Positions 28,807-36,224 of a stretch of DNA of 50,182 nt are shown here, piece after piece (within the stretch, counting starts at the first letter, position 1; every line of letters starts with the position of its first letter). The DNA is taken from positions 1-50,182 of the forward strand of contig JACKBM010000052.1 of assembly GCA_020634575.1 (NCBI GenBank), given 5' to 3'. Source of the DNA: Ardenticatenales bacterium (GTDB taxonomy: Bacteria > Chloroflexota > Anaerolineae > Promineifilales > Promineifilaceae). Under the pieces are notes generated by a model. The model did no database searches. It saw nothing but the letters and a program-made list of their open reading frames with translations, and had not been told where the DNA came from. The translations under genes were made by a program, and so were the position numbers.

Positions 28807-29333
28807 TGTCCGATCCAATTTTCCTTCTGGCAGCTGCGCTTCTATTCATGGCGCTGCTGGCGCTGTATCGGTCGCGGCAGTTGCGCGAGCGGTCGGGGGT
28901 ACCGGCCGGTGAACTGATCTACACCGACGACGGCGCCTGGTTCCCCCAGGGTGAGCCGCTCTATGACGATACCCTCGGCCTTGTTGGCAAGCCGGACTAC
29001 ATCGTGGAGCAGGAAGATGGCTTGCTGATCCCCGTCGAGGTAAAAAGTGCGCCGGCCCCACGAGCGCCCCGTGAAAGCCATGTCCTGCAACTGGCAGCTT
29101 ACTGTCTGCTTGTCGAGAGTAATTTTGGTGTTCGGCCGACGCATGGCATCCTGCAATATCAGGATCAGGCGTTTGCTATTGATTTTTCTGAGGAGCTGGA
29201 AGAAGACCTGCTTGACATCCTTGCCGAAATGCAGCAAGATAAGCGCGCCCGGGACGTTGACCGGGATCACGAAGATTGGCGGCGTTGCAGCCGCTGCGGC
29301 CTCAGACAATCTTGTAACCAGAGACTGGGATAA
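28806..29333 (+). CDS. Cas4/RecB-like nuclease, C-terminal half with membrane helix
   Basis: A 175-residue protein. A membrane helix (residues 5-21, FLLAAALLFMALLALY) is followed by the PD-(D/E)XK core: D64 in VGKPDYIVE, E78 and K80 in IPVEVKSA, and QLAAY at 95-99, the RecB-family motif. The C-terminus holds C161, C164 and C170 in RCSRCGLRQSC, the three-Cys part of the Cas4-type 4Fe-4S site. The fourth cysteine (C17) is on the preceding small protein. ATG 28806 overlaps the upstream TGA. No CRISPR array or other cas genes are in the window, so a stand-alone DNA-processing role is likelier, perhaps linked to the downstream recN. Confidence 0.82.
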   Translation: MSDPIFLLAAALLFMALLALYRSRQLRERSGVPAGELIYTDDGAWFPQGEPLYDDTLGLVGKPDYIVEQEDGLLIPVEVKSAPAPRAPRESHVLQLAAYCLLVESNFGVRPTHGILQYQDQAFAIDFSEELEEDLLDILAEMQQDKRARDVDRDHEDWRRCSRCGLRQSCNQRLG

Positions 29334-29416
29334 TGACGAACAAGCGCGTTCTCAACCTGCATCATCATCATGGCACTATATCCCTGGTTGAGGTTGTCTG
29401 GTTGCGTGACCATTAG
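29333..29416 (+). CDS. Putative histidine leader peptide of hisS
   Basis: A 27-codon ORF whose ATG overlaps the nuclease stop (TAATG). It encodes a peptide with four consecutive His codons (CAT x4, 29360-29371) and a further His as its last residue, before TAG 29414-29416. It lies directly before an attenuator-like set of stems and hisS. Ribosome stalling at the His run, when charged tRNA-His is scarce, would cover the first stem arm and favour the antiterminator. Translation probably begins by reinitiation after the nuclease gene; the only nearby Shine-Dalgarno-like run, GGGA, is very close to the ATG. Confidence 0.6.
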   Translation: MTNKRVLNLHHHHGTISLVEVVWLRDH

Positions 29417-29472
29417 TCATTAACGAATCCAGAATGTAGCAAGTCGGCCTCACCTCACGGTGGGGCTTTTTT
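29351..29472 (+). promoter_or_regulatory. hisS: Attenuator with antiterminator and terminator upstream of hisS
   Basis: Arm 1 CTCAACC (29351-29357) can pair with arm 2 GGTTGAG (29386-29392). Arm 2 GGTTGAGG can instead pair with arm 3 CCTCACC (29448-29454), with one bulge. Arm 3, as GCCTCACC (29447-29454), pairs with arm 4 GGTGGGGC (29459-29466), followed by six T: an 8-bp terminator with loop TCAC. Arm 1 abuts the four His codons. This is the classical 1:2 / 2:3 / 3:4 logic of amino-acid attenuators. Confidence 0.6.
29447..29472 (+). terminator. Intrinsic terminator of the hisS leader
   Basis: GCCTCACC and GGTGGGGC form an 8-bp stem (one G-U pair), loop TCAC, followed by six T. It lies between the leader ORF and the hisS promoter. 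Confidence 0.8.
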
Positions 29473-29486
29473 GTTTCTGGCCGGAA

Positions 29487-29515
29487 ATGACCTGAGGCCG
29501 ACTTGTCGTTATAAT
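29487..29515 (+). promoter_or_regulatory. Promoter directly upstream of hisS
   Basis: ATGACC (-35) and a perfect TATAAT (-10, 29510-29515) are 17 bases apart. The spacer contains one arm (29493-29505) of a 13-bp inverted repeat whose other arm (29440-29452) overlaps the terminator. Transcription from here would bypass the attenuator. Confidence 0.6.
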
Positions 29516-29552
29516 GGGGTGCTGCGCCAGAAGCGCCAATTTGGAGGTAATC

Positions 29553-30818
29553 TTGGCAGCGATTCAAAGAGTCAAGGGCATGCTGGATGTCTTGCCCGAC
29601 GATTATGCTTATTGGAAATTGGTGATGGAGACGGCCGCCCGCCTGGCCCAGCAATACGGCTTTCAGCGGGTTGATGTTCCCATCATGGAATATTCAGACC
29701 TGTTTGCCCGCGGTGTGGGCACGGCCTCAGACTTCTTCGTCCAGAAAGAGATGTATTCGATTGAGGAGGAGGATGGCAGCCTGACGTTGCGGCCGGAATT
29801 TACCGCGGGTGTTGTCCGGGCCTACCTGGAAAATGGGTTGGCCAATTGGCCCCAGCCCGTCAAGTTATACACCTTTGGCCCCATTTTCCGCCGTGAGCGG
29901 CCCCAGGCCGGCCGTTATCGCCAACACAGTCAATTTGATGTCGAGATCCTGGGGGAGACTGATCCAGTGGCCGACCTGGAAGTCATGATGGTGGCCATGA
30001 ACCTGTATCGGACGCTTGGTTTCCAGGGTCTTTCATTCCAGCTGAACAGCACGGGTTGTCCGGTCTGCAAACCGGTCTACATCGAGAAGCTGGTCGCTTA
30101 CCTGGCGGATCACAAACTGGCTCCGGTTGACCAGGAGCGCTTGCGGCGCAATCCGCTGCGGGTGCTGGATTCCAAAGAGCCGGGGATGGATGAGCTCCTG
30201 GCCGAAGCGCCGCACATCGCCGATTATCTTTGTGACGATTGTGCTGAGCATTTCGCCACCCTGCGCCAACTGCTGGACGATATCAATACCCCCTACAGCA
30301 TTAATTTCCGCCTGGTGCGTGGCATTGATTATTACACCAAGACCGTGTTTGAAGTCTGGGCCGAAGGGATTGGCGCCCAGGCGGCGGTCTGCGGTGGTGG
30401 GCGTTATGATGGCCTGGCTGAAGCAATTGGTGGCCCGTCGGTGCCCGGTGTTGGCTTTGGCAGCGGCATTGAGCGCATTATCCTCGCGCTGCGAGAGCAG
30501 GGTGTGACCCCGCCGGCACTGGAGGCGCCTCAGGTGTTTATCGCCCACTTCGGTGGCGAAACCAAGCGGGCCGCCGTTAAATTGGCCTACCAGTTGCGCG
30601 ATGCCGGCATTGGCGTGCGCATGGCCTTCGCCCGTGATAAGCGCAGTATGAAAAGCCAGATGCGCGAAGCCAATAAGTACGACGTCGACTTTGTCCTGAT
30701 TTTGGGTGAGGATGAGGTGACCGAGGGCGTTGCTTCGGTTCGATTCATGAAAGAATCGGGCCAGGAGACCGTCGCTCTGGCGGATCTGGCTGGCTGGCTT
30801 GAGGAACGTCTCGCTTGA
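29553..30818 (+). CDS. hisS: Histidyl-tRNA synthetase
   Basis: A 421-residue class II aminoacyl-tRNA synthetase that charges tRNA-His. IQRVKGMLDVLPDD is the usual N-terminus. Motif 2 appears as FGPIFRRERPQAGRYRQHSQFDVEILG, the histidine-binding signature as VRGIDYYTKTVFEV, motif 3 as GFGSGIERIILAL, and the C-terminal anticodon-binding domain as VFIAHFGGE to LADLAGWLEE. I chose TTG 29553 because GGAGG ends five bases upstream and the conserved sequence begins three residues later. Its expression may be controlled by the leader-peptide attenuator and by the promoter at 29487-29515. nadK overlaps its stop (TGATG). Confidence 0.96.
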   Translation: MAAIQRVKGMLDVLPDDYAYWKLVMETAARLAQQYGFQRVDVPIMEYSDLFARGVGTASDFFVQKEMYSIEEEDGSLTLRPEFTAGVVRAYLENGLANWPQPVKLYTFGPIFRRERPQAGRYRQHSQFDVEILGETDPVADLEVMMVAMNLYRTLGFQGLSFQLNSTGCPVCKPVYIEKLVAYLADHKLAPVDQERLRRNPLRVLDSKEPGMDELLAEAPHIADYLCDDCAEHFATLRQLLDDINTPYSINFRLVRGIDYYTKTVFEVWAEGIGAQAAVCGGGRYDGLAEAIGGPSVPGVGFGSGIERIILALREQGVTPPALEAPQVFIAHFGGETKRAAVKLAYQLRDAGIGVRMAFARDKRSMKSQMREANKYDVDFVLILGEDEVTEGVASVRFMKESGQETVALADLAGWLEERLA

Positions 30819-31678
30819 TGGCTGGTACGCACATCGGTATTCTCCATCACCCTAAAATTCCTGCCTCCAAGCCGTTGGCCAGGGAAATTGAGGCCTGGCT
30901 GAAGGCGCGTGATATCCCGGCCTGGTCACTTTCGACCTGGGATGCGGGGCAGGTGTTGGCGGCGGTACCGGCCGGTCGCCTCCTCATCGTCATCGGCGGT
31001 GATGGCTCATTTTTGCGCGCCGCCCGCCTGGCGGCGCCGTATGGCGTGCCGCTGTTTTGCATCAACATGGGGCGCCTGGGTTTCCTGAGCGAAGTCCAGC
31101 CAGAAGATTGGCAATCCCGGCTAACCGCCTTTCTCGAAGGTAAGCACTGGCTCGAGCAGCGGCTGATGCTGCAGGCCTTTTTGCGCCGTGGCGAAGAAGT
31201 GCAAGGCCCCCTGGTTGCCCTCAATGATGTGGTGGTGAGTCGCGGTTCCCAGGCGCGCGTGTTGCGCTTGCAGCTCTTTAGCGACGGTGACTTTGTCACC
31301 CGTTATGTTGCGGACGGGGTGATCGCCGCGACGCCGACTGGATCTACCGCCTATGCGCTGGCTGCCGGCGGCCCAATCCTGCCACCACGGCTGCTGAACT
31401 ATCTCATTGTCCCAGTTGCGGCGCATCTCTCTTTTGATCGTGCCCTGGTCTTTAATGAAGATACAGTTGCCTCCATCCGCGTCTTCACCGACCATGAAGC
31501 GACCCTGACGGCTGATGGCCAGGATTCGGTCGCCCTGAAGAACGGTGATGAAGTTGTGATTAAGCAATATGAGCATATGAGCTCTTTTGTCCGTTTGGGC
31601 AATCCTGGCTATTTTTATCGCCGCTTGATGGAGCGATTGCGCTTTGGCCTGGATGCTGGCCCGGATGGAGAAGGATAA
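30818..31678 (+). CDS. nadK: NAD kinase
   Basis: A 286-residue cytoplasmic enzyme that phosphorylates NAD to NADP. The GGDG motif (LLIVIGGDGSFLRAARLA, catalytic D62), INMGRLGFLSEV, the NDVVVSRG loop, and YVADGVIAATPTGSTAYALAAGGPI are all diagnostic. ATG 30818 overlaps the hisS stop by one base, so the two are coupled. NADPH supply and histidyl-tRNA charging have no obvious functional tie; the order is probably an operon of convenience extending to recN. Confidence 0.95.
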   Translation: MAGTHIGILHHPKIPASKPLAREIEAWLKARDIPAWSLSTWDAGQVLAAVPAGRLLIVIGGDGSFLRAARLAAPYGVPLFCINMGRLGFLSEVQPEDWQSRLTAFLEGKHWLEQRLMLQAFLRRGEEVQGPLVALNDVVVSRGSQARVLRLQLFSDGDFVTRYVADGVIAATPTGSTAYALAAGGPILPPRLLNYLIVPVAAHLSFDRALVFNEDTVASIRVFTDHEATLTADGQDSVALKNGDEVVIKQYEHMSSFVRLGNPGYFYRRLMERLRFGLDAGPDGEG

Positions 31679-31690
31679 GAGTAATCTTTT

Positions 31691-32608
31691 ATGGAGAATT
31701 TGGATCCCGGTACGCGCCGGCGCTTGCGTCAGGCTCAGGATACTGCCCAAAAGAACAAACGTAGTGCGGCGGAGCAGCTGTTCCGCGAACTGCTGGCAGA
31801 TCGTCCCGATATTGCTGACGCCTGGTATGGGTTGGGTACCGTGCTGGCGGATGAGGCGGAGCAGAAAGCTGCTTATTCGCAGGCGCTAGAGCTGAGCCCC
31901 GGCCATGCTGAGGCAAGCCGGGCGCTGGCCATTCTCCGCGGCGAAATCCCGCCCGATGTAGTCGAACCAGTAGATGAGTCCGACGAAGATGCGCCTTCCG
32001 GCTTGCCGGACGCCCCGCGCCCCGAGGAACTGGCCGATGCCCGCAGTTGGTCAGGCCCCGCAACCGTCAGCGAGCGCTTTGATGCCATAGAAGCGGTGCC
32101 GGAGAAAGCTGCAACGCCGGCCGCCGACCCGGCCCAGCCCGCTGCTGCCGAAAACCTCGTCTGTTACAAACACGGCAATCCAACCAATTTGCGTTGCTAC
32201 TCCTGTGGGAAGCCGATCTGTGGCAAATGTTCCAAAGTGACGCCGGTAGGTTACCGTTGCCTGGACTGTATTCGTGATGCGGAATCTGTCTTTTTTGACG
32301 CCAATCCTATCCATTACCTGGTCAGCATGGTGACGGCGGGTTTCCTGGGGGCTGCGGCTGCCTTTCTCATGTCAGTTATCGGTGGCCTCTGGTTTTTGGC
32401 CTTCTTTTTGGGGCCGGCGGCAGGAACGTTTATCGGCAACCTGGCCTTTCGCCTGAATGGCCGGCATCGAGGTCGTTATCTGCCTTACCTGGTGGCCGGC
32501 GCTTTGCTGATCAGCGGTTTGCCTTTTCTCTTGCTGCGCGGCAACCTGATTGGTGTGGGAATCTATCTCTTTATGGCGGTACCTGCCTGTTATTATCAGT
32601 TGCGCTAA
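31691..32608 (+). CDS. TPR / B-box zinc finger / membrane protein
   Basis: A 305-residue protein of three parts. Residues 1-85 are TPR-like (AAEQLFRELLADRPDIADAWYGLGTVLA, YSQALELSPGHAEAS). An acidic, proline-rich linker follows. Residues 158-193 form a B-box-type zinc finger with C158, H161, C169, C172, C177, C180, C190 and C193. After residue 205 come about four membrane helices (LVSMVTAGFLGAAAAFLMSV onward). B-box-plus-membrane proteins are common in Chloroflexota and actinobacteria, without known function; the TPR addition is less usual. It begins 12 bases after nadK and 39 bases before recN, in the same operon. Confidence 0.82.
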   Translation: MENLDPGTRRRLRQAQDTAQKNKRSAAEQLFRELLADRPDIADAWYGLGTVLADEAEQKAAYSQALELSPGHAEASRALAILRGEIPPDVVEPVDESDEDAPSGLPDAPRPEELADARSWSGPATVSERFDAIEAVPEKAATPAADPAQPAAAENLVCYKHGNPTNLRCYSCGKPICGKCSKVTPVGYRCLDCIRDAESVFFDANPIHYLVSMVTAGFLGAAAAFLMSVIGGLWFLAFFLGPAAGTFIGNLAFRLNGRHRGRYLPYLVAGALLISGLPFLLLRGNLIGVGIYLFMAVPACYYQLR

Positions 32609-32647
32609 ACTTGAGCAGGGAATGAAAACCGGTCAACGGTCGGGACG

Positions 32648-34393
32648 ATGTTAAGCGAACTTTTTATCCGTGACTTCGCGATTATTGATGAACTGAAGCT
32701 TCGTTTTACCCCTGGCTTTAACGTGATGACGGGTGAAACGGGCGCTGGCAAATCGATCATCCTGGATGCCATGTCGATGGTACTGGGTGATCGAGCTGAT
32801 ATCTCCATGATTCGGGCCGAGGCTGAAATGGCGATGATTGAGGCTAGTTTCAGTCTGGATGAACGGTTGCAGCGCCTTCTGCAGCCCCTGCTGGAAGAAG
32901 AGGGGTTGGAGAGTGAAACGGTTGATGAGCTACTGTTGGCCCGCGAATTGCGTAACAATGGGCGCTCTATCTGCCGGGTCAATGGTCGCACGGTCACCCT
33001 GTCACTCCTGCGCCAGGTCGGCGATTTTCTGATTGATATCCACGGCCAGGGGGAGCACCTTTCGTTGCTCAAACCCAAATCCCATTTGCCACTGCTTGAC
33101 GCTTATGGCGATCTGGTGGCTCAACGCGAAGCGATGGCTCGCGAGGTGGTCCAGCTGCGCAAGCTCCAGCGGGAGTTGGCCGAGTTGCGAGCCAGTGAGA
33201 AACAGCGTGCCCAGCGACAGGATTTCCTCAACTACCAGGTGGATGAGATCCAGAGCGCTAATCTCAAACCGGGCGAAGATGATGAGTTGGTAGCTGAGCG
33301 GAATCGGCTGGCCAACGCTGAGCAGTTACTTGGTTACACCAGTGAGGTCAGCGCCATCATCCTGGGCGTTGACGATGAGACGCCTTCGGTCATCGACATG
33401 CTGAACCAGGCTGAAAAAGCGCTCACACTTTTAAGCCGGGTCGACAAAGAACAATCGTCGTTGCTATCAAACCTGCAAGGGTTAATGTCTGAGTTAAATG
33501 AAGTGGCGGCCCAGGTGAGCGATTATCAGGATCTCCTGGAGTTTGATCCCGAGCGGCTGACGGTGGTTGAGAACCGTATCGATGCCATCAATGCGCTGAA
33601 ACGCAAGTACGGTGACACCATAGAGGAAGTGTTGGCTTCGCTGACACAATCTGAAGAGGAACTCAAGAACATTGAGGGTAGTGATGCCCGCATCAAGGAG
33701 CTTGAGGACGTTGAAAAGCGTTATCTGACCAAGATCGGCCGGCTGGCTGAAGCGCTGTCAGAGAAGCGCCAGACCGTCGCCTTGCGGTTGGCCGGCGACG
33801 TGGAACGTGAGCTGGCCACGCTGGGCATGGACGGGGCCCGTTTTGCAGTTGATTTTCAACGGTCAACTGCTGAAGCAGGGGGCGTCCTTGTTGGGGGTGA
33901 GTTTCTGGCCTTTGATCAGAGCGGTATCGACCAGGCTGAATTTGTCATTTCGGCCAACCCTGGTGAGCCTCTGCGGCCAATGGTAAAGGTCGCCAGTGGT
34001 GGTGAAACGGCCCGCTTAATGCTGGCGCTAAAAACGTCATTGGCCCGTGTAGACGGTACGCCGACCCTCATTTTTGATGAGATTGATCAGGGGATAGGCG
34101 GCCGCATTGGGACCGTGGTGGGTGAAAAGCTGTGGGGCTTGACCTCGCACGGGAACCATCAGGTGATCGTGGTGACTCATTTGCCGCAGCTGGCTGGATT
34201 TGGCGATAACCATTTCCATGTGACCAAGCGGCTGGCAACCGGCCGGACCACCACCATGGTCACCAACCTGGAAGCCGAAGCTCGTATCAATGAGCTGGCC
34301 GCGATGCTGGGGACACACGATGATTCAGCCAAACAGGGGGCTGAATCGATCCTGGCAGCGGCCTCCTCTGCCAAGCAACGGCACGCGGCCTGA
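32648..34393 (+). CDS. recN: DNA repair protein RecN
   Basis: A 581-residue SMC-like ATPase acting in double-strand-break repair. Walker A is GETGAGKS (29-36), the signature motif lies in KVASGGETARLMLALK, and Walker B in TLIFDEIDQGIGG. The middle (about 150-370) is the coiled coil. IIDELKLRFTPGFNVMTGETG and HGQGEHLSLL are RecN-specific. RecN with NAD kinase upstream is a frequent bacterial arrangement. Having a Cas4/RecB-like nuclease five genes upstream on the same strand is suggestive of a shared repair role, but that is inference. Confidence 0.95.
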   Translation: MLSELFIRDFAIIDELKLRFTPGFNVMTGETGAGKSIILDAMSMVLGDRADISMIRAEAEMAMIEASFSLDERLQRLLQPLLEEEGLESETVDELLLARELRNNGRSICRVNGRTVTLSLLRQVGDFLIDIHGQGEHLSLLKPKSHLPLLDAYGDLVAQREAMAREVVQLRKLQRELAELRASEKQRAQRQDFLNYQVDEIQSANLKPGEDDELVAERNRLANAEQLLGYTSEVSAIILGVDDETPSVIDMLNQAEKALTLLSRVDKEQSSLLSNLQGLMSELNEVAAQVSDYQDLLEFDPERLTVVENRIDAINALKRKYGDTIEEVLASLTQSEEELKNIEGSDARIKELEDVEKRYLTKIGRLAEALSEKRQTVALRLAGDVERELATLGMDGARFAVDFQRSTAEAGGVLVGGEFLAFDQSGIDQAEFVISANPGEPLRPMVKVASGGETARLMLALKTSLARVDGTPTLIFDEIDQGIGGRIGTVVGEKLWGLTSHGNHQVIVVTHLPQLAGFGDNHFHVTKRLATGRTTTMVTNLEAEARINELAAMLGTHDDSAKQGAESILAAASSAKQRHAA

Positions 34394-34451
34394 TCCGGCT
34401 GTCATACTGGAAGCTGTTCACAATTCAGGAGGGGCAAATAAGGATTTGTCC

Positions 34452-36062
34452 ATGCGACGTTCGCTACTGTTCGGTCTACTCATTGCACTGTTGCTTCTCT
34501 GGGGTTGCCAGGAAGTGACCCCCGCTGAACCTACGCCCACATCAACCGCGACGACACCAGCTTTAAAACCTCTGGCCACAGTCCCAATTGAGCCTGAAAT
34601 TGAACCCTCAGTGACGGCGCTTGCCACTGAGGGTGTTGCGACGGCTGCCAGCTCCCTGCCGCAGCCGAGCCTGTTTGCTGCCAATTGGGATGATCGGTCT
34701 GCTTTTGGGGTTGGCTTGCTCCCTGATGAGCAAGCGCTGTTAGGGGAGCTCCCCGGCGCCCCTGTCTACCACATGTCTCTCGCCCTGGATGAAGCCTTGA
34801 CGACCATTACCGGCGCGATGGAGATTCGCTATACAAATGAGGAAGCGGTGCCATTGTCAGCCGTTTATCTGCGTTTGTACCCGGGATTGCTGGGTGGCAG
34901 TATAGGTGTCGATAATGTGCGGCTTAATGGCGAACCGGCCGGTTACGAGCTACAGGCGGACGCCTCGGTGCTGGCCATCAATCTGCCCGAGCCACTGCCG
35001 CCGGCCGGCCAGGTCGTCGTTGCCCTTGATTTTCTCACGGTGATTCCGGAAACATACGGCGGTAGCTATGGCATGTTCATCGTGCAAGATGAGATCCTGG
35101 CGATGGCCCATTTTTATCCGGTGCTGGCGGTTTATGATGAGAGTGGCTGGAACCTGGAGATCCCCTCTGAGCAGGGGGACATCAGCTATGCGGATAGCAG
35201 CTACTACCTGGTCGAACTGCACGCCCCGGCCGATTTTGTTTTTGCCAGCAGCGGCGTGACGATAGGGAGCGAACCGGCCGGGGCTGACACCCGCTACACC
35301 ATCGCTGCCGGGCCCATGCGGGACTTTTACCTGGCCGGCAGTTACCGTTTTGAGCGGCAGCAGGCGACGGTCGGGGGCGTTACCGTCAACAGCTATGCTT
35401 TTGCCGAGTACGAGGAAGCGGCTGGTCGCGTTCTGGATTATGGCGCTGTTGCCCTGGCGATCCTGGCAGAAGCGCTTGGTCCATACCCTTTCGCTGAACT
35501 GGATATTGTCAGCACGCCGACCCGAGCCCTGGGCATTGAATACCCCGGTATTGTGGTTATCGCTCTGCGTATGTACGGACCAGACAACCCTTTTGGTGAG
35601 CAGGCATTGGAATCCACGACCGCCCATGAAGTAGGCCATCAATGGTTTTATTCCCTTGTCGGCAATGACCAGCTTGATCACCCCTGGCTTGATGAATCGC
35701 TGACCCAATATGCGACACTACTTTATTTTGCCGGCCGCTATGGTGACGGGGGCCGCCAGGGCTTTACGGGCGCCATGCAAAGCCGCTTTGACAATTCTGG
35801 CGCCAGCGGTTTGCCGATTGGTTTACCGGCCGCGGCCTACACGCCAGCGGAATACAGCGGCATTGTCTATGGACTGGGCCCGCTCTTTTTTGTCGAATTG
35901 GAAGAGACGCTGGGTGCTGAGCTGTTTGCCCAAATCTTGCAAGATTACGTGGCAACCTATCGCTTGCGCATAGCCAGCGAAACATCATTCCAGGAACTGG
36001 CTGAGCAACATTGTGGTTGCGACCTGGCGCCGTTATTTACCGAATGGGTGTACGACGACTAG
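34452..36062 (+). CDS. M1-family (aminopeptidase N-like) lipoprotein peptidase
   Basis: A 536-residue exported lipoprotein: signal MRRSLLFGLLIALLLLW ending in the lipobox LLWGC, a Thr/Pro-rich linker, then a gluzincin domain. H392-E393-V-G-H396 and E415 (DHPWLDES) give HExxH-x18-E, the M1 zinc-binding arrangement. GIEYPGIV stands in the place of the GAMEN substrate motif; it keeps the Glu. I chose ATG 34452, eight bases after AAGGA, rather than the long upstream frame overlapping recN. It is shorter than cytosolic aminopeptidase N because the C-terminal helical domain is absent. It probably degrades peptides outside the membrane. It converges with the S41 gene 162 bases away. Confidence 0.88.
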   Translation: MRRSLLFGLLIALLLLWGCQEVTPAEPTPTSTATTPALKPLATVPIEPEIEPSVTALATEGVATAASSLPQPSLFAANWDDRSAFGVGLLPDEQALLGELPGAPVYHMSLALDEALTTITGAMEIRYTNEEAVPLSAVYLRLYPGLLGGSIGVDNVRLNGEPAGYELQADASVLAINLPEPLPPAGQVVVALDFLTVIPETYGGSYGMFIVQDEILAMAHFYPVLAVYDESGWNLEIPSEQGDISYADSSYYLVELHAPADFVFASSGVTIGSEPAGADTRYTIAAGPMRDFYLAGSYRFERQQATVGGVTVNSYAFAEYEEAAGRVLDYGAVALAILAEALGPYPFAELDIVSTPTRALGIEYPGIVVIALRMYGPDNPFGEQALESTTAHEVGHQWFYSLVGNDQLDHPWLDESLTQYATLLYFAGRYGDGGRQGFTGAMQSRFDNSGASGLPIGLPAAAYTPAEYSGIVYGLGPLFFVELEETLGAELFAQILQDYVATYRLRIASETSFQELAEQHCGCDLAPLFTEWVYDD

Positions 36063-36117
36063 TCCAGCCTTACTCGTCTCCCTCATCCCGAATCCAGTGA
36101 TTGATATTGCTGGCATG

Positions 36118-36142
36118 GTAGCGGGGCGCGCTGCCCCGTTAC
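36118..36142. repeat. Hairpin between convergent genes
   Basis: GTAGCGGGGC and GCCCCGTTAC pair over 10 bp (one G-U) around loop GCGCT, midway between the M1 peptidase stop and the S41 peptidase stop. It may end transcription from both sides; no T-run is present. Confidence 0.5.
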
Positions 36143-36224
36143 CTGTTGGCCACAGCCCTGGGCAAGAGTTGCCGATAATTACTGGTCGCCTTGTTGGGCG
36201 GGCTTGGGCTGGCGTAGCCCTGGC

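Noticed and set aside
28567..29333. A CRISPR-Cas locus, suggested by the Cas4-like proteins
   Set aside because: No repeat-spacer array and no other cas gene are visible on either strand in the window.
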